A DNA stretch of 64,000 nucleotides from Portunus trituberculatus (GCF_017591435.1 NC_059283.1:8537840-8601839), one strand, 5' to 3'. Shown: positions 1 to 21,101, numbered from the stretch's first letter. The notes: a model not told the origin generated them from the letters alone. Numbers and translations: made by a program.

Positions 1-17
1 GTGTGTGTGTGTGTGTG
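1..17. repeat. (GT)n array, cut by window edge
   Basis: Perfect GT alternation; the array continues beyond the left edge. Confidence 0.8.
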
Positions 18-221
18 AATTTCCAAGGGAGCGTAAAATAAAATGAGATAGGAGAGAAAAAAGGAAGAAGAGAAAAATGTGGACTCAGATCTTTTATATC
101 CAAGATAACAGGAAGATGACAGATGGAAAAAATTCTGAGTTTGGTGGTGGCTATTAATCCGACGGGTAGAAATAGTAAAACATGGAGGCTGAGAAATACT
201 GGAAGAAATGGTGTATTGAAC

Positions 222-224
<3 letters not shown>

Positions 225-302
<78 letters not shown>
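225..302. repeat. (AG)n microsatellite
   Basis: About 39 uninterrupted AG units; gives a spurious Arg-Glu open frame. Confidence 0.97.
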
Positions 303-303
<1 letters not shown>

Positions 304-2114
304 AGTAGGAAATTCTTGAGAGTAAGGAAGTGTAGGTAATAATGCTCGGCGTCATCTTCGTCCCCAATCTTTCTCCCTCTCATCCTCCTCCCGCTGATAA
401 TTAAATTAGAGAGTAATTAATGGCCGTGTGTTGCCGCTAACCATAATGCTGTCCTCGTTGTGCCTGATGATGTAGGAGGTCTAGACAGTGTTCCGGAGCA
501 GCACAGGACACACAGGACTCTGGTACACGAAGACAGGCTGGGGAGGATGGGGCTGGCGATGCTGGCAAAACTGGTGGAGCTGGCAGGGCTGTAGTCTGAC
601 TCAAGGTGTGTTTGGAGCTGAGGCAGATAGAACAATAAAACGAGGCAGGAGTGAAGAACAGCGAGGCGGGCCGGAGGGGGAGCAGGAGGAGGGGTCACCG
701 TTACTACAACTTCCCTCTCCTATTCCTGCTGGCTCTTCCTGACGCGGGATTTTAGATATGAAAACAAGACTCGTGGTTTTAGATAGGGAAACAACCCCAC
801 TCGTTACCACGCCCACTACTCCAGCACCGCCAGGACTCCAAGTGAGCCGAACCGCGAGTAATAAGAGGAAAGTGCCTTAATGGGTGAAAATATGATGCCT
901 TGGCGGTGTTTATTGCGGCGGGAATGTGTGCATAGCTAAGGGATGGGCGGGAGGGGCGCGGTGTGGGTGTGGCAGAGGAGGATGAGGAAGTAAGGTGCAG
1001 AAAAAATAAGAAGACTTCCATGAGAAAGATGGGGGAGAGAGAGAGAGAGAAAGGAGGGAGGGGCTCCTGGCTCTTGGGATGAAGTGGGAAAGGGAGAATG
1101 ATGCCTGGAGGTAAGTGGAGGATGGATGACGCAGGGAGCTACACGATTCTGGCCAAGTGGAGATGCTCAGGGAAAAGAAGAGAATGTTGCTGACAAAAGT
1201 GAAAAGTTTGAGTGGAAAATAAAACCAAAAATGAAAAAAAAGTGTGTATTTAGCAGAGACTGATAGACAAATTCAATAAAATTCAATAGGCAAGAGATAA
1301 TAACAATGCATTAATGAACTGGTAAAGATACATTAACATATGAGTGAGTTCTGCTAAGAGACCCTTTGACATTTGCGGTGGCGAGCGATGGCAAGGAACA
1401 CATAGCCAACCTGAGTCTTCCTCTGGCATCCTACTTCACATCAAAGTATTATATTCGACAGAAATGTGGATTTGAATTATTTACGAAATTCTAGCATCTG
1501 AATAACATCAAAATGCAGGCGAGTAAGGTCACAACTGCACTCATGCCAGAAATGGAGTGCATAAACAGATAGAATACAAAGTTTTTTACATATTTATAGC
1601 CACTCATCTCGCCTGAACGATGAGACCCTTGTTTGCACTTGTTCTTAATTAGAATCAGCCTGAGGCGAAAAAAGAGAGAAAAAAAAAAACTTGTAGTGCT
1701 CCTTGATTACTCTGAAAAAGAAGTTATTAAGCTTTTTGCGGTATGTTGTCCAGAAATATAGCGCCGCAAAGCTCTTTTCTGTTTCATGTCTCCGACTTGC
1801 TTGCTCCGCATGTCGCGGCGCCTCGTGCACATTGTTGTCATGAGGTATTTTGACCCTAATAGTTGTAGTGCTTGCAATTACCTTACTTACGTGTCTTGTC
1901 TTAACCTAGTTTTGTCTACTCTATGTCATCAAGTCATATACACAAATTTCGTTACTGTGCTGTCTTTCCTTTCTTTTTCCTGACCTTTCCTGTTACCCAC
2001 TGACCCTCATACCACTGACTGACATTTCCTTACATAATGCTGAGATTGTATTTCTTTCTCTTTCGTCATAATTCAATTACGTTCTCAGTGTATTCGTATC
2101 TAATCTCGCGGGGA

Positions 2115-2116
<2 letters not shown>
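303..2116. other. Non-repetitive stretch, no gene recognised
   Basis: Mixed-composition DNA with short purine-rich patches (for example near 1031-1060). Small open frames on both strands resemble no known protein, and I see no convincing splice-site pair. Confidence 0.5.
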
Positions 2117-2193
<77 letters not shown>

Positions 2194-2200
2194 TGTGTGT
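2117..2200. repeat. (GT)n microsatellite with one C interruption
   Basis: GT alternation to 2192, then CTGTGTGT. A (CA)n array of similar size lies 165 bp downstream, so the two are inverted relative to each other. Confidence 0.97.
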
Positions 2201-2363
2201 CCGTCTGTGTTGTTAGATGGGTAGGTAATACAGATTGGTGAAATGGACGGTAGAAACTCATTACAAGTAAATCTAATTCACATGAAAGATTAATGTTGAA
2301 CTTGATTCGATTAAGTTCAGATAAACGAAAGAGGGTGAAACAACAAAGGAACGACCAGTCACT

Positions 2364-4597
<2,234 letters not shown>

Positions 4598-4676
4598 TTA
4601 GCAAGATAGGTTTTAGAGGTAAGGGATAGCGGAAGAAGAGAGTGAGACAGAAGGGCTGTTGGAGACAGGAGGTCTG

Positions 4677-4680
<4 letters not shown>

Positions 4681-4735
<55 letters not shown>
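4681..4735. repeat. (GA)n microsatellite
   Basis: About 27 perfect GA units; partner of the array ending at 4594. Confidence 0.97.

Positions 4736-7192
<2,457 letters not shown>

Positions 7193-7265
<73 letters not shown>
7193..7265. repeat. (TG)n microsatellite
   Basis: About 36 units. Confidence 0.97.
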
Positions 7266-7267
<2 letters not shown>

Positions 7268-7824
7268 TGTATATGAACGCTGAACACAGACGAGTCATAA
7301 ATTCCGACTACCTGCACATAACACTTTGTAGGGCGTGAATGTAACGCGACGCACGTTCCGTTATTAATCGCAATGATGTGTCCCGCATTTCGCGAGTGTG
7401 CCGAGTATTCCAGGAGGCGTGATGAAGGGCAGCCAGACCTCGGCAATGGCTGACGCTCGGAAAGAGACGTAATGCATCATGTTACTCTTGACTGGAAATA
7501 CACAAGTACCAGTGGAGCCTCAATGACAGTGACATTTTGAAATGCTAGATGAGAGGTCTCTCGCCTGTCAGTGCCTGTGTATCTGATCTTAGTTATGCTT
7601 ATGACATCACTATAAAACCTATAAATGGAAGATTGCTGTAGTAAAGATTAAACATTTATGAAGTTTTAATGCGTGAAGCTTAGGAAATAATACCATAATT
7701 CATCATAAATTAAAAGAATGGCAAGAGTTTTCTTTAAGCACGAGAGAAAAATAGAGAAAAGCAGATGAGTAGTGGTTTGCAGAAGCGTCAAGGAGGTAAG
7801 TGCAAAAGATAGAGGGAGAGGAAC

Positions 7825-7828
<4 letters not shown>
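7266..7828. other. Unique DNA, no gene seen
   Basis: No repeat, RNA gene or exon could be supported here. Confidence 0.4.

Positions 7829-7856
<28 letters not shown>
7829..7856. repeat. Short (TG)n array
   Basis: About 14 units. Confidence 0.9.
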
Positions 7857-7859
<3 letters not shown>

Positions 7860-7968
7860 AAGGAGCTTCTCTTGTTGTGATAAAGGTTATTGGCATGTGA
7901 TAATCGTTGTTTGTACTCGAAGCTGGAATTTAATTACAACATAATTGGATGCAGTAAATGGTTAAGTT

Positions 7969-8100
<132 letters not shown>

Positions 8101-8243
8101 TGAGTTCAGAGCTAGAGAACAGAAAAACGTTGGTGTGTTTAAAGGGTGTTGCGCCAAACAGAGACAAAAGTTATAGTAGATTGTGCCCCGCGTCGCTTCT
8201 TTCCTGCTTTCTTCTCCTCTACCTCCTCCTCTTGTCTTCATAT

Positions 8244-9172
<929 letters not shown>

Positions 9173-9216
<44 letters not shown>
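9173..9216. repeat. (AG)n microsatellite
   Basis: About 21 units. Confidence 0.95.
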
Positions 9217-9218
<2 letters not shown>

Positions 9219-9779
9219 CATTAAATCATATACAGTATAGAATAACTAAGTAAAACCAAGATGAAATGAATAACGTCTGGATGGGTTTCACATGTTTGAT
9301 TCAGTCTGTTGTCGCAGGGGGGGAGAAGGAGAGTGATAGAGAAACTCGTGGAGTATCTGTGAGGCGTTCAGAGAGGCAATACTGAGGTAGGAGTGAGTTT
9401 GGACACGGCATGGGATAGATGGGAACACATAACGTAACATGAGTGAGGTACAACACGATGGTCAGTCTGAAGGGGACTTGCGGGCCTGAACGACGGCTCA
9501 AGACTGATATACTGCTGGCTGAAACTGGAGCATAAACCCGAGAGAAGGAAGGCTGAGGGAAGGTGAAAGAGGAGGAGGAACAGGAGAAACATAATGTCTT
9601 CTTCTTCGCCGTATGTGTCATGTTTTCAGGCAAGGTATCAATTTCATAATTTTTGTAGATTTTTGACATGACACGTAAAAGTGAATGCAATAGCTACATT
9701 TGCCACACTAATTAACGAAAGAATGCTTTATACTTTTATAAAGCAGCGCTTTTTGTCGTTTGGCTTGGCTATGTTTGTT

Positions 9780-9782
<3 letters not shown>

Positions 9783-9820
<38 letters not shown>
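9783..9820. repeat. (GA)19 at the LINE truncation point
   Basis: Nineteen perfect GA units lying immediately upstream of the first LINE-like codons (about 9830). Confidence 0.95.
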
Positions 9821-9824
<4 letters not shown>

Positions 9825-9829
9825 TGCGG

Positions 9830-10776
9830 GGCTGGACACACAGAAAGGATGACTGCACCCTCTCCTATACCTATCCACGCCAGGACAGTGGGCGGGCTGC
9901 TGAGGCCATCAATCAGCAGCTACGAGTGATAAAGGAGTGGGGTGCTCGCTGGCAAGTGACATTCGCGCCGGAGAAGACACAAGCAATGGTTGTCTCTCGG
10001 TCCCCAGCCGCCATGGCAGCAATGGCAGGAAAGTTGTCTTTGGCGCTGCTGCTCCCACTCCAAGATGACGTCAAGATACTTGGAGTGGAGGTGGATCGAG
10101 GGCTGAGGTTTGACAGGCATGTCAAAACCATTGCCAAGAAAGCCTCTCACAGGATCTCCGCTCTCAGAAGGATCGCCAGTTTCCTCGACAGGAAGGGAGA
10201 CTGCTGCTGTACAAGGCACAGGTGCGGCCCCACCTTGAATACGCAGCTCTCTCCTGGATGTCCTGTGCCGCCACACACAGAAGGAGACTGGACAGCATCC
10301 AACGCCGCGCCATACGGCTAGTAGATGCTGCACTACCACCTCACCCAGAGCCTGAGCGTCCCCTTGATTCACTGGAACACCGCAGAGACGTGGCGGCGAT
10401 CGTAGTGTTCCATAAGGCACAGGTGCAAAGAGTGCCACATCTGGCAGGGCTGCGTCATCCTCTAAGAGTCACCGCACGGAGCACGAGAACGGTGCTCAAT
10501 GGTGGTGACGCCGTAGAGGTGCCGCGATCCCACGGGTGTCAGCATCAACGCACCTTCGCAGGACGCGTCTCCAGGATGTGGAACTTGTTCACGGCCGCGG
10601 TGCCTCACGTCCAGGAGATGAACACTCACAGTGTCAAACTGATGGCACATAAGTGGAGACAGACACTGCCAACTCCTCTGACACTCTTTGTGACAGTGTA
10701 GTGCAGTGCGTGAATAGAGAGAAGAGAAACGGTGATACAAGAAAGAGTGGGAAACGAAAAAGAAGAAAAAAAAAAG
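9830..10776 (+). mobile_element. 5'-truncated non-LTR retrotransposon (LINE) fragment
   Basis: This is the 3' part of a LINE: the end of the reverse-transcriptase domain, its downstream region, a stop codon at 10699-10701, and an A-rich stretch at about 10751-10776 that may be the decayed tail. The 5' boundary is abrupt, next to (GA)19, and everything upstream of the RT Asp-Asp motif is missing. LINEs copy by target-primed reverse transcription and commonly lose their 5' end, which fits. The motif style resembles the Jockey/I/CR1-type lineages, but I cannot assign a clade. It lacks most of its ORF and should be immobile. Confidence 0.85.
9848..10701 (+). pseudogene. LINE reverse transcriptase C-terminal half, frameshifted
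   Basis: Frame one runs from the catalytic DDC (9848-9856) through INQQL, a WG..WQVTFAPEKTQ block (about 9936-9986) and an ILGVEVDRGLRFDRHVK block (about 10075-10125), which together mark the RT palm-to-thumb region. At about 10193-10200 the reading continues in another frame with YKAQVRPHLEYAALSW and IQRRAIRLV, the normal continuation in LINE proteins. This is consistent with loss of a single base. The second frame then stays open to the stop at 10699. The residues usually found just before the Asp pair (Tyr/Phe-Ala) are replaced by Arg-Lys, so the boundary is damaged. Function is expected to be lost. Confidence 0.85.
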
Positions 10777-10962
10777 ACTAGCAGTGGAGGTAGCGGGCGC
10801 CTGGGAGTAAAATGGACCAGTGAGAGAATTTGTTGGTGAATAAAGTCAACCAGAGCTTAGCAGAGACGAAATAACTGGGAGAGTGGAGAGAGGCGAGTAA
10901 GTGAAAATACAGTGTTTTAGAGGCAGTGTGATCGCCGGTACGAAGAGTGTTGTGTGTATGTT

Positions 10963-11084
<122 letters not shown>

Positions 11085-11118
11085 AATTCACCACTGTCGT
11101 CTGCTGGTCACCCAGACA

Positions 11119-11121
<3 letters not shown>
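11085..11121 (-). mobile_element. Isolated 37-bp copy of the SINE 3' end
   Basis: Identical over 37 bases to 11216-11252, the 3' end of the neighbouring full SINE. It is flanked on both sides by (TA)n. A tandem duplication of about 131 bp (SINE end plus TA tail) explains it better than a separate insertion. Confidence 0.85.
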
Positions 11122-11208
<87 letters not shown>

Positions 11209-11214
11209 TATATA
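11122..11214. repeat. (TA)n array, second copy (SINE tail)
   Basis: About 45 TA units with one CTA break near 11208. It forms the 3' tail of the minus-strand SINE at 11216-11494. Confidence 0.92.
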
Positions 11215-11215
11215 T

Positions 11216-11494
11216 AATTCACCACTGTCGTCTGCTGGTCACCCAGACAGTCTTCCCATTACGTAGCGAGCCCACAGCTCATAGACCGATCTTCGGCTAG
11301 GACTGAGACCACAACACACTCCACACACCGGGACAGCGAGACCACAATCACTCGAGTTACACCCTGTACCTACTTGCTGCTTGGTGAACAGGGGCTACAC
11401 ATTAAGAGGCTTGCCCATTTGACTCGCTGCGCCGGGATTCGAGCCCAGGCCTTTTCGGTTGTGAGCTGAGAGTGCTTACCACTACACTACGCGG
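11216..11494 (-). mobile_element. tRNA-derived SINE, copy 1 (TA tail)
   Basis: Read on the minus strand, it begins with a tRNA-Val-like head: CCGCGTAGTGTAGTGG as A box, anticodon loop CTCACAA giving CAC, and GGCTCGAATCCC as B box. A body of about 200 bp follows and ends in GTGGTGAATTA plus (TA)n. The body matches 58984-59277 and 62824-63103 over most of its length. The anticodon stem is mispaired, so this is not a functional tRNA. Such SINEs are transcribed by RNA polymerase III from the A and B boxes and mobilised by a partner LINE (family knowledge). The 5' side is CA-rich on the element strand. Confidence 0.88.
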
Positions 11495-11962
<468 letters not shown>

Positions 11963-12050
11963 ATAAAATGTTTGCAGGTGAAGTACATTTGGCAAGAACA
12001 TTATCTCCTGCACACTTTGTATCGCTAGATTACTGACTTTTATTTATTAA

Positions 12051-14234
<2,184 letters not shown>

Positions 14235-14284
<50 letters not shown>
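14235..14284. repeat. (GT)n microsatellite
   Basis: About 25 units. Confidence 0.95.
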
Positions 14285-14287
<3 letters not shown>

Positions 14288-16358
14288 AGAGACTAATGAA
14301 AAGAGGGAGAGATTAAAAGATGAAGAAAGATGGATACAGAAAAGAGAAGGGTTGGGAGAAGACAAGACAAGATCTGGAGATTATTTAGAATAAAGAATGA
14401 TGCCAAAGAGAACAACGAAAGTTTTTTTTTTTGTTTTCCTCAGCCTCAGCTCTTGCGTTGTCTTGTGCCTGGGTCTTCAGTCCTTTAAATCCATCTCGCT
14501 CTCATTCTTAATCTCTCCCGCTATTTCTCCTCGGCCACTCACGTAATCTGCCGGCAATCTTATCTCCCAAGCCTGGCTCCTCACGTCCTCACGAGCCCCA
14601 TTTCTCTCCCTCCCTCGGCAGCCATGACTGCACCCTCATTTGACTCCGAATAGAATATGGAATTAACGAAGACCCTTCATTAGGCTCCTTAACCGCGCGT
14701 AATTAATGGATCATCGGGGACATAATTACTTTCACTGGGCGGAGGAGGATGTGGGCTAAGTCAGCCGTCAAGTCAAGGTCGGTGAGGAGCGACCCTCGGG
14801 GCTACACTGTACCGTGGACACTATATTCAGGTCGCCGGCTTGCGTCCTTCATGCTGCTTTATGTCATGTGGAAAAAAGAAAAGTAAAAGAAAAAATGTTT
14901 ATGATTTAGTGAAAGCATTCTACATCTTTTCACATTTTGGCTAGTTCTCTCTGCGTATTTTTATATTCCTTAACTATTTTCAGTTTAATGTCATATGTTG
15001 AAGGTCTGTATTGACATTTAATGGTTATCCTTATTCGCTTTTCTTTTTGCTATCATTATTGTTTCAGTCTTGTCATCTGCTGGCTTGCTTTCACCAGAGT
15101 GATAGCGAGTGTTCGTCTCTTTGTTTGGCCTCAGCTACTGGAATGCACGTGTATACCCGGAGTTCTCCGTCCAAACGCTTACTAAATTTTTATTGGTTGT
15201 GGTGCAGAAGCTTTCTTAGCAGACTATTGTATTAAAAAATTATCATCCTGCATTTTCTCTTTTTTAATGAATGTTCGCGACTGAACCTTGAAAAACAATA
15301 GTATTTAGGCAACGTACTCTACCAAAAAGGCCATAGTTGAATTACTGGAATAACCGTCCAATATAAATGATGAAATGGCTCAGATTCTGACGCAATTCCC
15401 ATTTTTCCCAGTATATGTTAAAAGTGAGTGGCAGGTGCCCCTCTATAAAAATATATTCCATCGCTGACTGTCCGTAGTGTAATTGTTATCTGTATGTAAC
15501 CTGCCAATAGCCTATCAGTGTTATTATTGCGTCGCTTGCAGCCCGCCATGATGGGAGCCGGCAGTAATGATGCAAGAATTTGTTCCATCCGTATAAAGGT
15601 GAAGCTTTTCCGGGACGTTCATTGACTTCTTGACGTTTTATTGAGAAAATAATTTTTTTTCACGAATTAATGTATGAAACGTTGCCTAATGCTCAGCCCA
15701 GCCACCACCAACTACTACAGTAAAGATTTACCTATAATGTTAGATATATAATGATTTTGACTCTATAGGGAATGACACTTTCATCGGGCTTTGTTCTTTA
15801 GCCCTTTTTATTGTCCATACTCAGATGTCCTCTGAAATAACTATAAATAATCAAATGAGAACTCCTAAAGAGCTTCAAGCAGCACCACGTTACTATACCT
15901 ACGTTCAATCGGTTTTCACAACGCCATTAGATACCAACACAGTAATGTCACCACCACACCACCACCGCGCACCACTCACTGCCACCCACCACCACTCACC
16001 ACCACACTAACACATCAGCCAACATGACGCGTTTAATTAGCGTTCCTTAATTCGTGAGTTTATTTTCTTAGAGCAGGTGGCAGCACAAAGGAGACAAAGG
16101 AACAACTATTTTATCTCCTATCCCTGCAGTGCATTAATAGGCGAATATCACTAACGCTGGAGAGGTGAGGCGAGGGACGAACAAAGAGAAAAGACAAGTG
16201 AAAAAAAATGCTATTGATTACTTTTAATTGCTTTTCATTTCACAATCATGCATTTTTTTTTTTCGTGTGGGTGGTGATGGTGGTGATGACGGACGTGGTT
16301 TTTGGTGATAATTGACGGGTATGGTGATGGTGGTGGATGTGAAAGTGCAGCAGGAAAA
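14285..16358. other. Unique DNA, no gene recognised
   Basis: Includes a TAATTA-containing patch at about 14640-14740, a CCA-rich stretch at 15945-16010, and GGT/GAT-rich DNA from 16264. No exon is supported. Confidence 0.45.
15945..16010. repeat. Degenerate (CCA)n tract
   Basis: Interrupted CCA triplets; a GGT-rich tract at 16264-16340 lies about 250 bp away in the opposite sense. Confidence 0.75.
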
Positions 16359-16387
16359 GGTGTGTGTGTCCGTGTGCGTGTGCGTGC

Positions 16388-16458
<71 letters not shown>

Positions 16459-16467
16459 TACACACCT
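16359..16467. repeat. (GT)n microsatellite with degenerate edges
   Basis: The core at 16396-16455 is perfect. The 5' edge has GTGCGT and GTCC variants and the 3' edge GTACGTACAC. Confidence 0.95.
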
Positions 16468-17316
16468 GCGTGCTCGTAAAATAAAGACAGGGAAGGAGAC
16501 AAGATAACATTATTTGTACAGCCGCGCTCTAACGTTAATGAAACTATAAAATCCAGTTTAATGAAAGCCTTTTATTTCACGTCACCTGATATTGGCATCT
16601 GTTGCAGAAGTGATGGCATTTTGGAGTACAATTACCCGCAGAAAAGATCATGGATTTTAAAACGTACCTTCATTATTGTCTTTTTTCACGGGTATTTATT
16701 GCCAGCTTCCTTAATGACTTTGCCATTTCCAAGAGTAAAAGTTGACACTATATTTTCTTGCATATATCCCAACAAAATGTAAAAACACTGTACAAAGTGT
16801 ATCGATTTTTTACTGTTCATTTCCGTTAATTTCGTGCTATTTATTCTTATTTTCAGCTTTATTTCCAGCATTATTTTCACAGTTTGTAGATAGAGTCACG
16901 TAACTCACTGATTGTGTATGTTAACTGTAAATAAGCAAATCTGGTACAAAATATACTGCATTAGTATATAAAGATAAGCATTTGACACATTTGTGTTTCC
17001 TCCCATCAAGGAAAACTCGCATATTTGTTTTAATTAAGTACTTACCAGGTGCTTAATTCAGTCACGTCTTTAGTGCAGGTGAAATTGCGCTGCCTCTCAC
17101 GCCTCCTCAGGCTGAGAGTAATTATCTAACTTTTTTACGAGGTCCTCTCGCTGCTAGAATAGCGATGGACCCTCTTCCTCCATCCCCCAGCCACCTATCC
17201 CCTCGTCCCGCACATCACCCAGCTTCCTTTCTCGGATTTTCTTTTCCTGTCTTCTAATCCCCTATCTCATCCAGAGTTCTTCCGTATATTTTTTTTTCTT
17301 TCCAGTGAGTTCCTCG

Positions 17317-17322
<6 letters not shown>
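16468..17322. other. AT-rich unique DNA, no gene seen
   Basis: A 73-codon open frame from 16561 has no recognisable domain. From about 17160 the strand becomes pyrimidine-rich leading into a CT array. Confidence 0.4.

Positions 17323-17374
<52 letters not shown>
17323..17374. repeat. (TC)n microsatellite
   Basis: About 26 units. Confidence 0.95.
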
Positions 17375-17377
<3 letters not shown>

Positions 17378-18875
17378 AAACAGCATCGTCATTTACTGGT
17401 GTTTTCTATAAATCCTGCTCTCCTCTCGTCCATCCGTCACACTCATCTTCATTCCAAGTCAAATGGTTCATTTTCTCCTCGAGATTCCATTTGTAGCACT
17501 CTCGTTGACCTCGCCCGCTTTCTTTCCAGCACAACTCCTCCAAAACTTTACAGCAGAGCACCGTAAATTTTTGAACTTGAAGTTTTACTATGTAATGCTG
17601 AGTAAGTTATCGCTCCTCCTCGACCTTGTGCGATCTGGAATGGTGGAGTGAAAGACGTCCTTCTGATCTGCCTCAGCCTTTGATGACATTGCATGGATAA
17701 GATTTACTACTGTGCCTGACCTGACATAGGCAACGTGAGTAGCGTTGCCCTGAGGTGAGCTCCCTTGACGTGGTGCTGAGCCGTGCTACACTAAACGCAT
17801 CCTGGACTCATTGAGAAGCACAGTGGTAATAATGACTTTAATGACCATGAAATGTGAGCAATGTGAGGTGCGATGCCGTCCGTCCTTGACGCCCGCGTAG
17901 AAGGAGGAAGGCACAGCATTGATCTTCACTCGGCGCGGCTCTGAATCTCCTGGCCATGCGTCTCAAGCAGTCACATTCTGCTAACTTTTGAGGTAACGCG
18001 GCAAGGCTTATAAATATCCTCCTCCATAAAAGGTGTGCATCCTCCGCCTCTGAAATTCAGCCACATCCGTGTTTTTTTTTTTTTTTATCTTCAGGAAGAT
18101 TTATAGTGAGTGCGGAATTTCAGCGTAGCAACAATCATTAATTTGTGGCGAGACATTCTCCGCTGAGTTTGTAATACGTACGTCAGCGCAGTGTGGCGCG
18201 TGGGTTGAGTGTCCCTCTGCCTCGCCGCCTTAGCTAACATTTTTCGTCGTGTCCTTTGGTAATGAGTAATGACTTCCCTTTGGACGTAACTGAATTCCTT
18301 CGTGTCGCCGAGCGTTTCATAAACACAATATAAATAATTCAGGCCATTTGAAATATGCACTGGATAATTTGTGTTGTGCTTGTATGTTTAATAGAGGGAA
18401 AGAGAGAGAGATTCATTTCAAAACACTGCAGTTCACAATTTGCCGGCGAGATGTGATATTTTGAGAGAGGAAATAAAACAGGAAGAGAGATACGTCGACT
18501 TTAATCAAGAGTTGCTATCTTGTCTGGAGAAGTATGGAAAGAGAGGGAACTGCGAACGAGAAAATGGCAAGTAGGAGTATGGTGGGTGAGGACAGAAGTG
18601 AAAGAAATGAATCAAAAGAACAGTGACGGGGGAAGGGAAGGACGCGACGGAAGAATGAGAACTAGAGGGAGACATGAGTGGCTTGGTTGGTGCACACTGT
18701 AGATCCTCTTACTTCTCTTTCGTCTGCACCCCAACCACCACCACCACCACCAGTCAACCTCTACTCATCGCCTATCGCCACAATGTGCTCTCACCGCCAA
18801 CCATTATATGTTTTCTGAGGCCATTGTTCCCTGCCAGCCGATAAGTGGTATGGAGGAGCAATTTATGTTGAAAGA

Positions 18876-18876
<1 letters not shown>
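17375..18876. other. Unique DNA, no gene recognised
   Basis: Contains poly(T) at 18072-18086 and a short (CCA)6 run near 18733-18751. Nothing else is supported. Confidence 0.45.

Positions 18877-18934
<58 letters not shown>
18877..18934. repeat. (GT)n microsatellite
   Basis: About 29 units. Confidence 0.96.
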
Positions 18935-18935
<1 letters not shown>

Positions 18936-19228
18936 TGTGCGGGTGGGCGGGTGTCTGGTGCGAACAGAAGCAGATGACAGATGGCAGTGGGAAGCTGGGG
19001 AGAATGTGTCGCCTGCAGAAAGAAAGATGTGAGGATAAGCCTGGTGATGTGTAATACTGGGGGAAGCATAGCGTGTGAGGGCCGGTAGAAGATGTGAACA
19101 GGTGACAAGTACAATATTACAGTTATGAAGATAAAATAATTGCTGCCTCCACATTTTGTTTACCTTGATGCTTGAAATGGGGAATTCTGGTGTGGAGATT
19201 AAAAAAGATAACAGTAATAATGATGATG

Positions 19229-19341
<113 letters not shown>

Positions 19342-19655
19342 TTCCATGAATCTAACCTTCACATGTCCTGCAATTATTTTGAGTTTGAAGTATTACCCAT
19401 ACAAGGAAAGGATTCTAAAATTCGACAGATTATTTATTCAAATGTCAAAGAAGATTCGTAGTCATGTACATTTTCACTTCCAGGAACACTTATGTTTTCA
19501 CGAGTTATTAATCCAGTCAGGCTTGAGTTTCTGTTCTAGACAAAGCTCACTGTTGCTTTCAGAAATTTGAATACCTTCCCTTATTGACAGAGATGGAGAA
19601 GAAAGAAGAGGAAATAAAGTAAGAGGATAAGGATGGAGAGCAGGAGGAGGAAGTT

Positions 19656-19711
19656 AGGAGGAGGAGGAGGAGGAGGAGGAGGAGGAGGAGGAGGAGGAGG
19701 AGGAGGAGGAG
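19656..19711. repeat. (GGA)n trinucleotide array
   Basis: About 18 units inside a longer purine-rich plus strand (19590-19930). Confidence 0.95.
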
Positions 19712-20522
19712 ACATGCGGGTTGTGCAACTATAATGAGAAGGAAGTAAAGGTTTTAAGGACGAATGGAGGAAGAGAGAAAGAAGAAAGAACATGAGGGTA
19801 TTAGAAGTAAAAGTGTGAAAAAAGAAAGATTTTAGAGGAAGAAAAAGCAAAGACTGAAGGGCGCGAAGAGAGGAAAATGACGTGGAGAGCATACAAGAGA
19901 GAAGAGGAAAGAAAGGAAAAAACGACTGGTTTAGTATAAGACTATATAGGAAGTGTGTGGTAGTTGTCGTAAAACAAGGGTAGCATGGAGACACCTGAGT
20001 CCATTATGAAAGTGTATTTACGGTAGCACAATACACAACAAGTGTAAACTGAGCGAAACGAGAGGCAGGAGGCGTAGCGTGTCAGCCTCAGGCGGCGGCG
20101 AGCGAGGACTGCCGGGAAAGTCAGTGGAGTCAGCCAACTGACTCTATGATATTACAGAAAATGATGTATGGGTAAAATATAAGGACATACTAACATAAGT
20201 GAACGAAGATACTTCACACGACTTGGCTGAAAAAAAAAATGTAGAGGATAGTACAGTATTAAAAAGTAATGAAAGGGAGAAAAAGAAGATGGTAGCAAGA
20301 GAAAAATGGTGTAAATGTTCTGGAGATAGGGATAAAACCGTCTACAAAGTTATAATTGTTGTGCAAATGATAAATGGTATCCTGTTTTCCTGATGGACGG
20401 TGGGAAAAGTAAGTTTTGTCTTGGTAACGTGGCAAGGAAGGTACTTTGCCGCCTGTGCGTGAAATCATATAATAAAAGTATGAGTTTCGTGACAAGAAAT
20501 CTAATGGAAAGTAGTAACTTGT

Positions 20523-20524
<2 letters not shown>
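19712..20524. other. Purine-rich then mixed unique DNA
   Basis: The plus strand is strongly A/G-rich to about 19930. No gene seen. Confidence 0.4.

Positions 20525-20572
<48 letters not shown>
20525..20572. repeat. (GA)n microsatellite
   Basis: About 24 units. Confidence 0.95.
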
Positions 20573-20575
<3 letters not shown>

Positions 20576-20830
20576 AACAAAAAACGTAAAAAAATGAGAG
20601 AAGAGGGAAGCGAAAGAGGAAGAAGGAACGGAAGGAAGGGAAGCGAGTTAGAAAGACAAACTTGAGTAGATAAAGTGTGAAGAAAAAATGAGGAAGCAGT
20701 AAGAAAAATGTGTTGTGAGGCGAGAACTGCGTGAGGGGAAACTAGATTAAAGAAAAGAAAAGAATGGGAAGTGTGAGGGGAAAAATATGCAAAAAGAGAA
20801 AACAAAGGAAGATGGAGAATGAGGAAAAAT

Positions 20831-20832
<2 letters not shown>

Positions 20833-20885
<53 letters not shown>
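20833..20885. repeat. (GA)n microsatellite
   Basis: About 26 units, within an A/G-rich strand from 20525 to 21000. Confidence 0.95.
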
Positions 20886-20887
<2 letters not shown>

Positions 20888-21100
20888 GAAGAGGGTGGGC
20901 GGTGTATGGCGGCTGAGCAAGTATAAGAAGACAGCTAAAGAGAAAACGAATAAGAAAGGGGAAAGGAAAGCAAGGAAAAGTTGTGGAAGGCAAGTTTTGG
21001 GTGATGCGACAGAATTATAAGGCCAAGTAAGGCCCTCCACCTGACCGTAACTTTCTTCTTTTACTTGTTTATACGGCGTGAAATTGCTCCATCTCTGTAT

Positions 21101-21101
<1 letters not shown>

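Noticed and set aside
19656..19711. Coding poly-Pro or poly-Glu tract at the GGA array
   Set aside because: It is a trinucleotide microsatellite within a long purine-rich noncoding strand.
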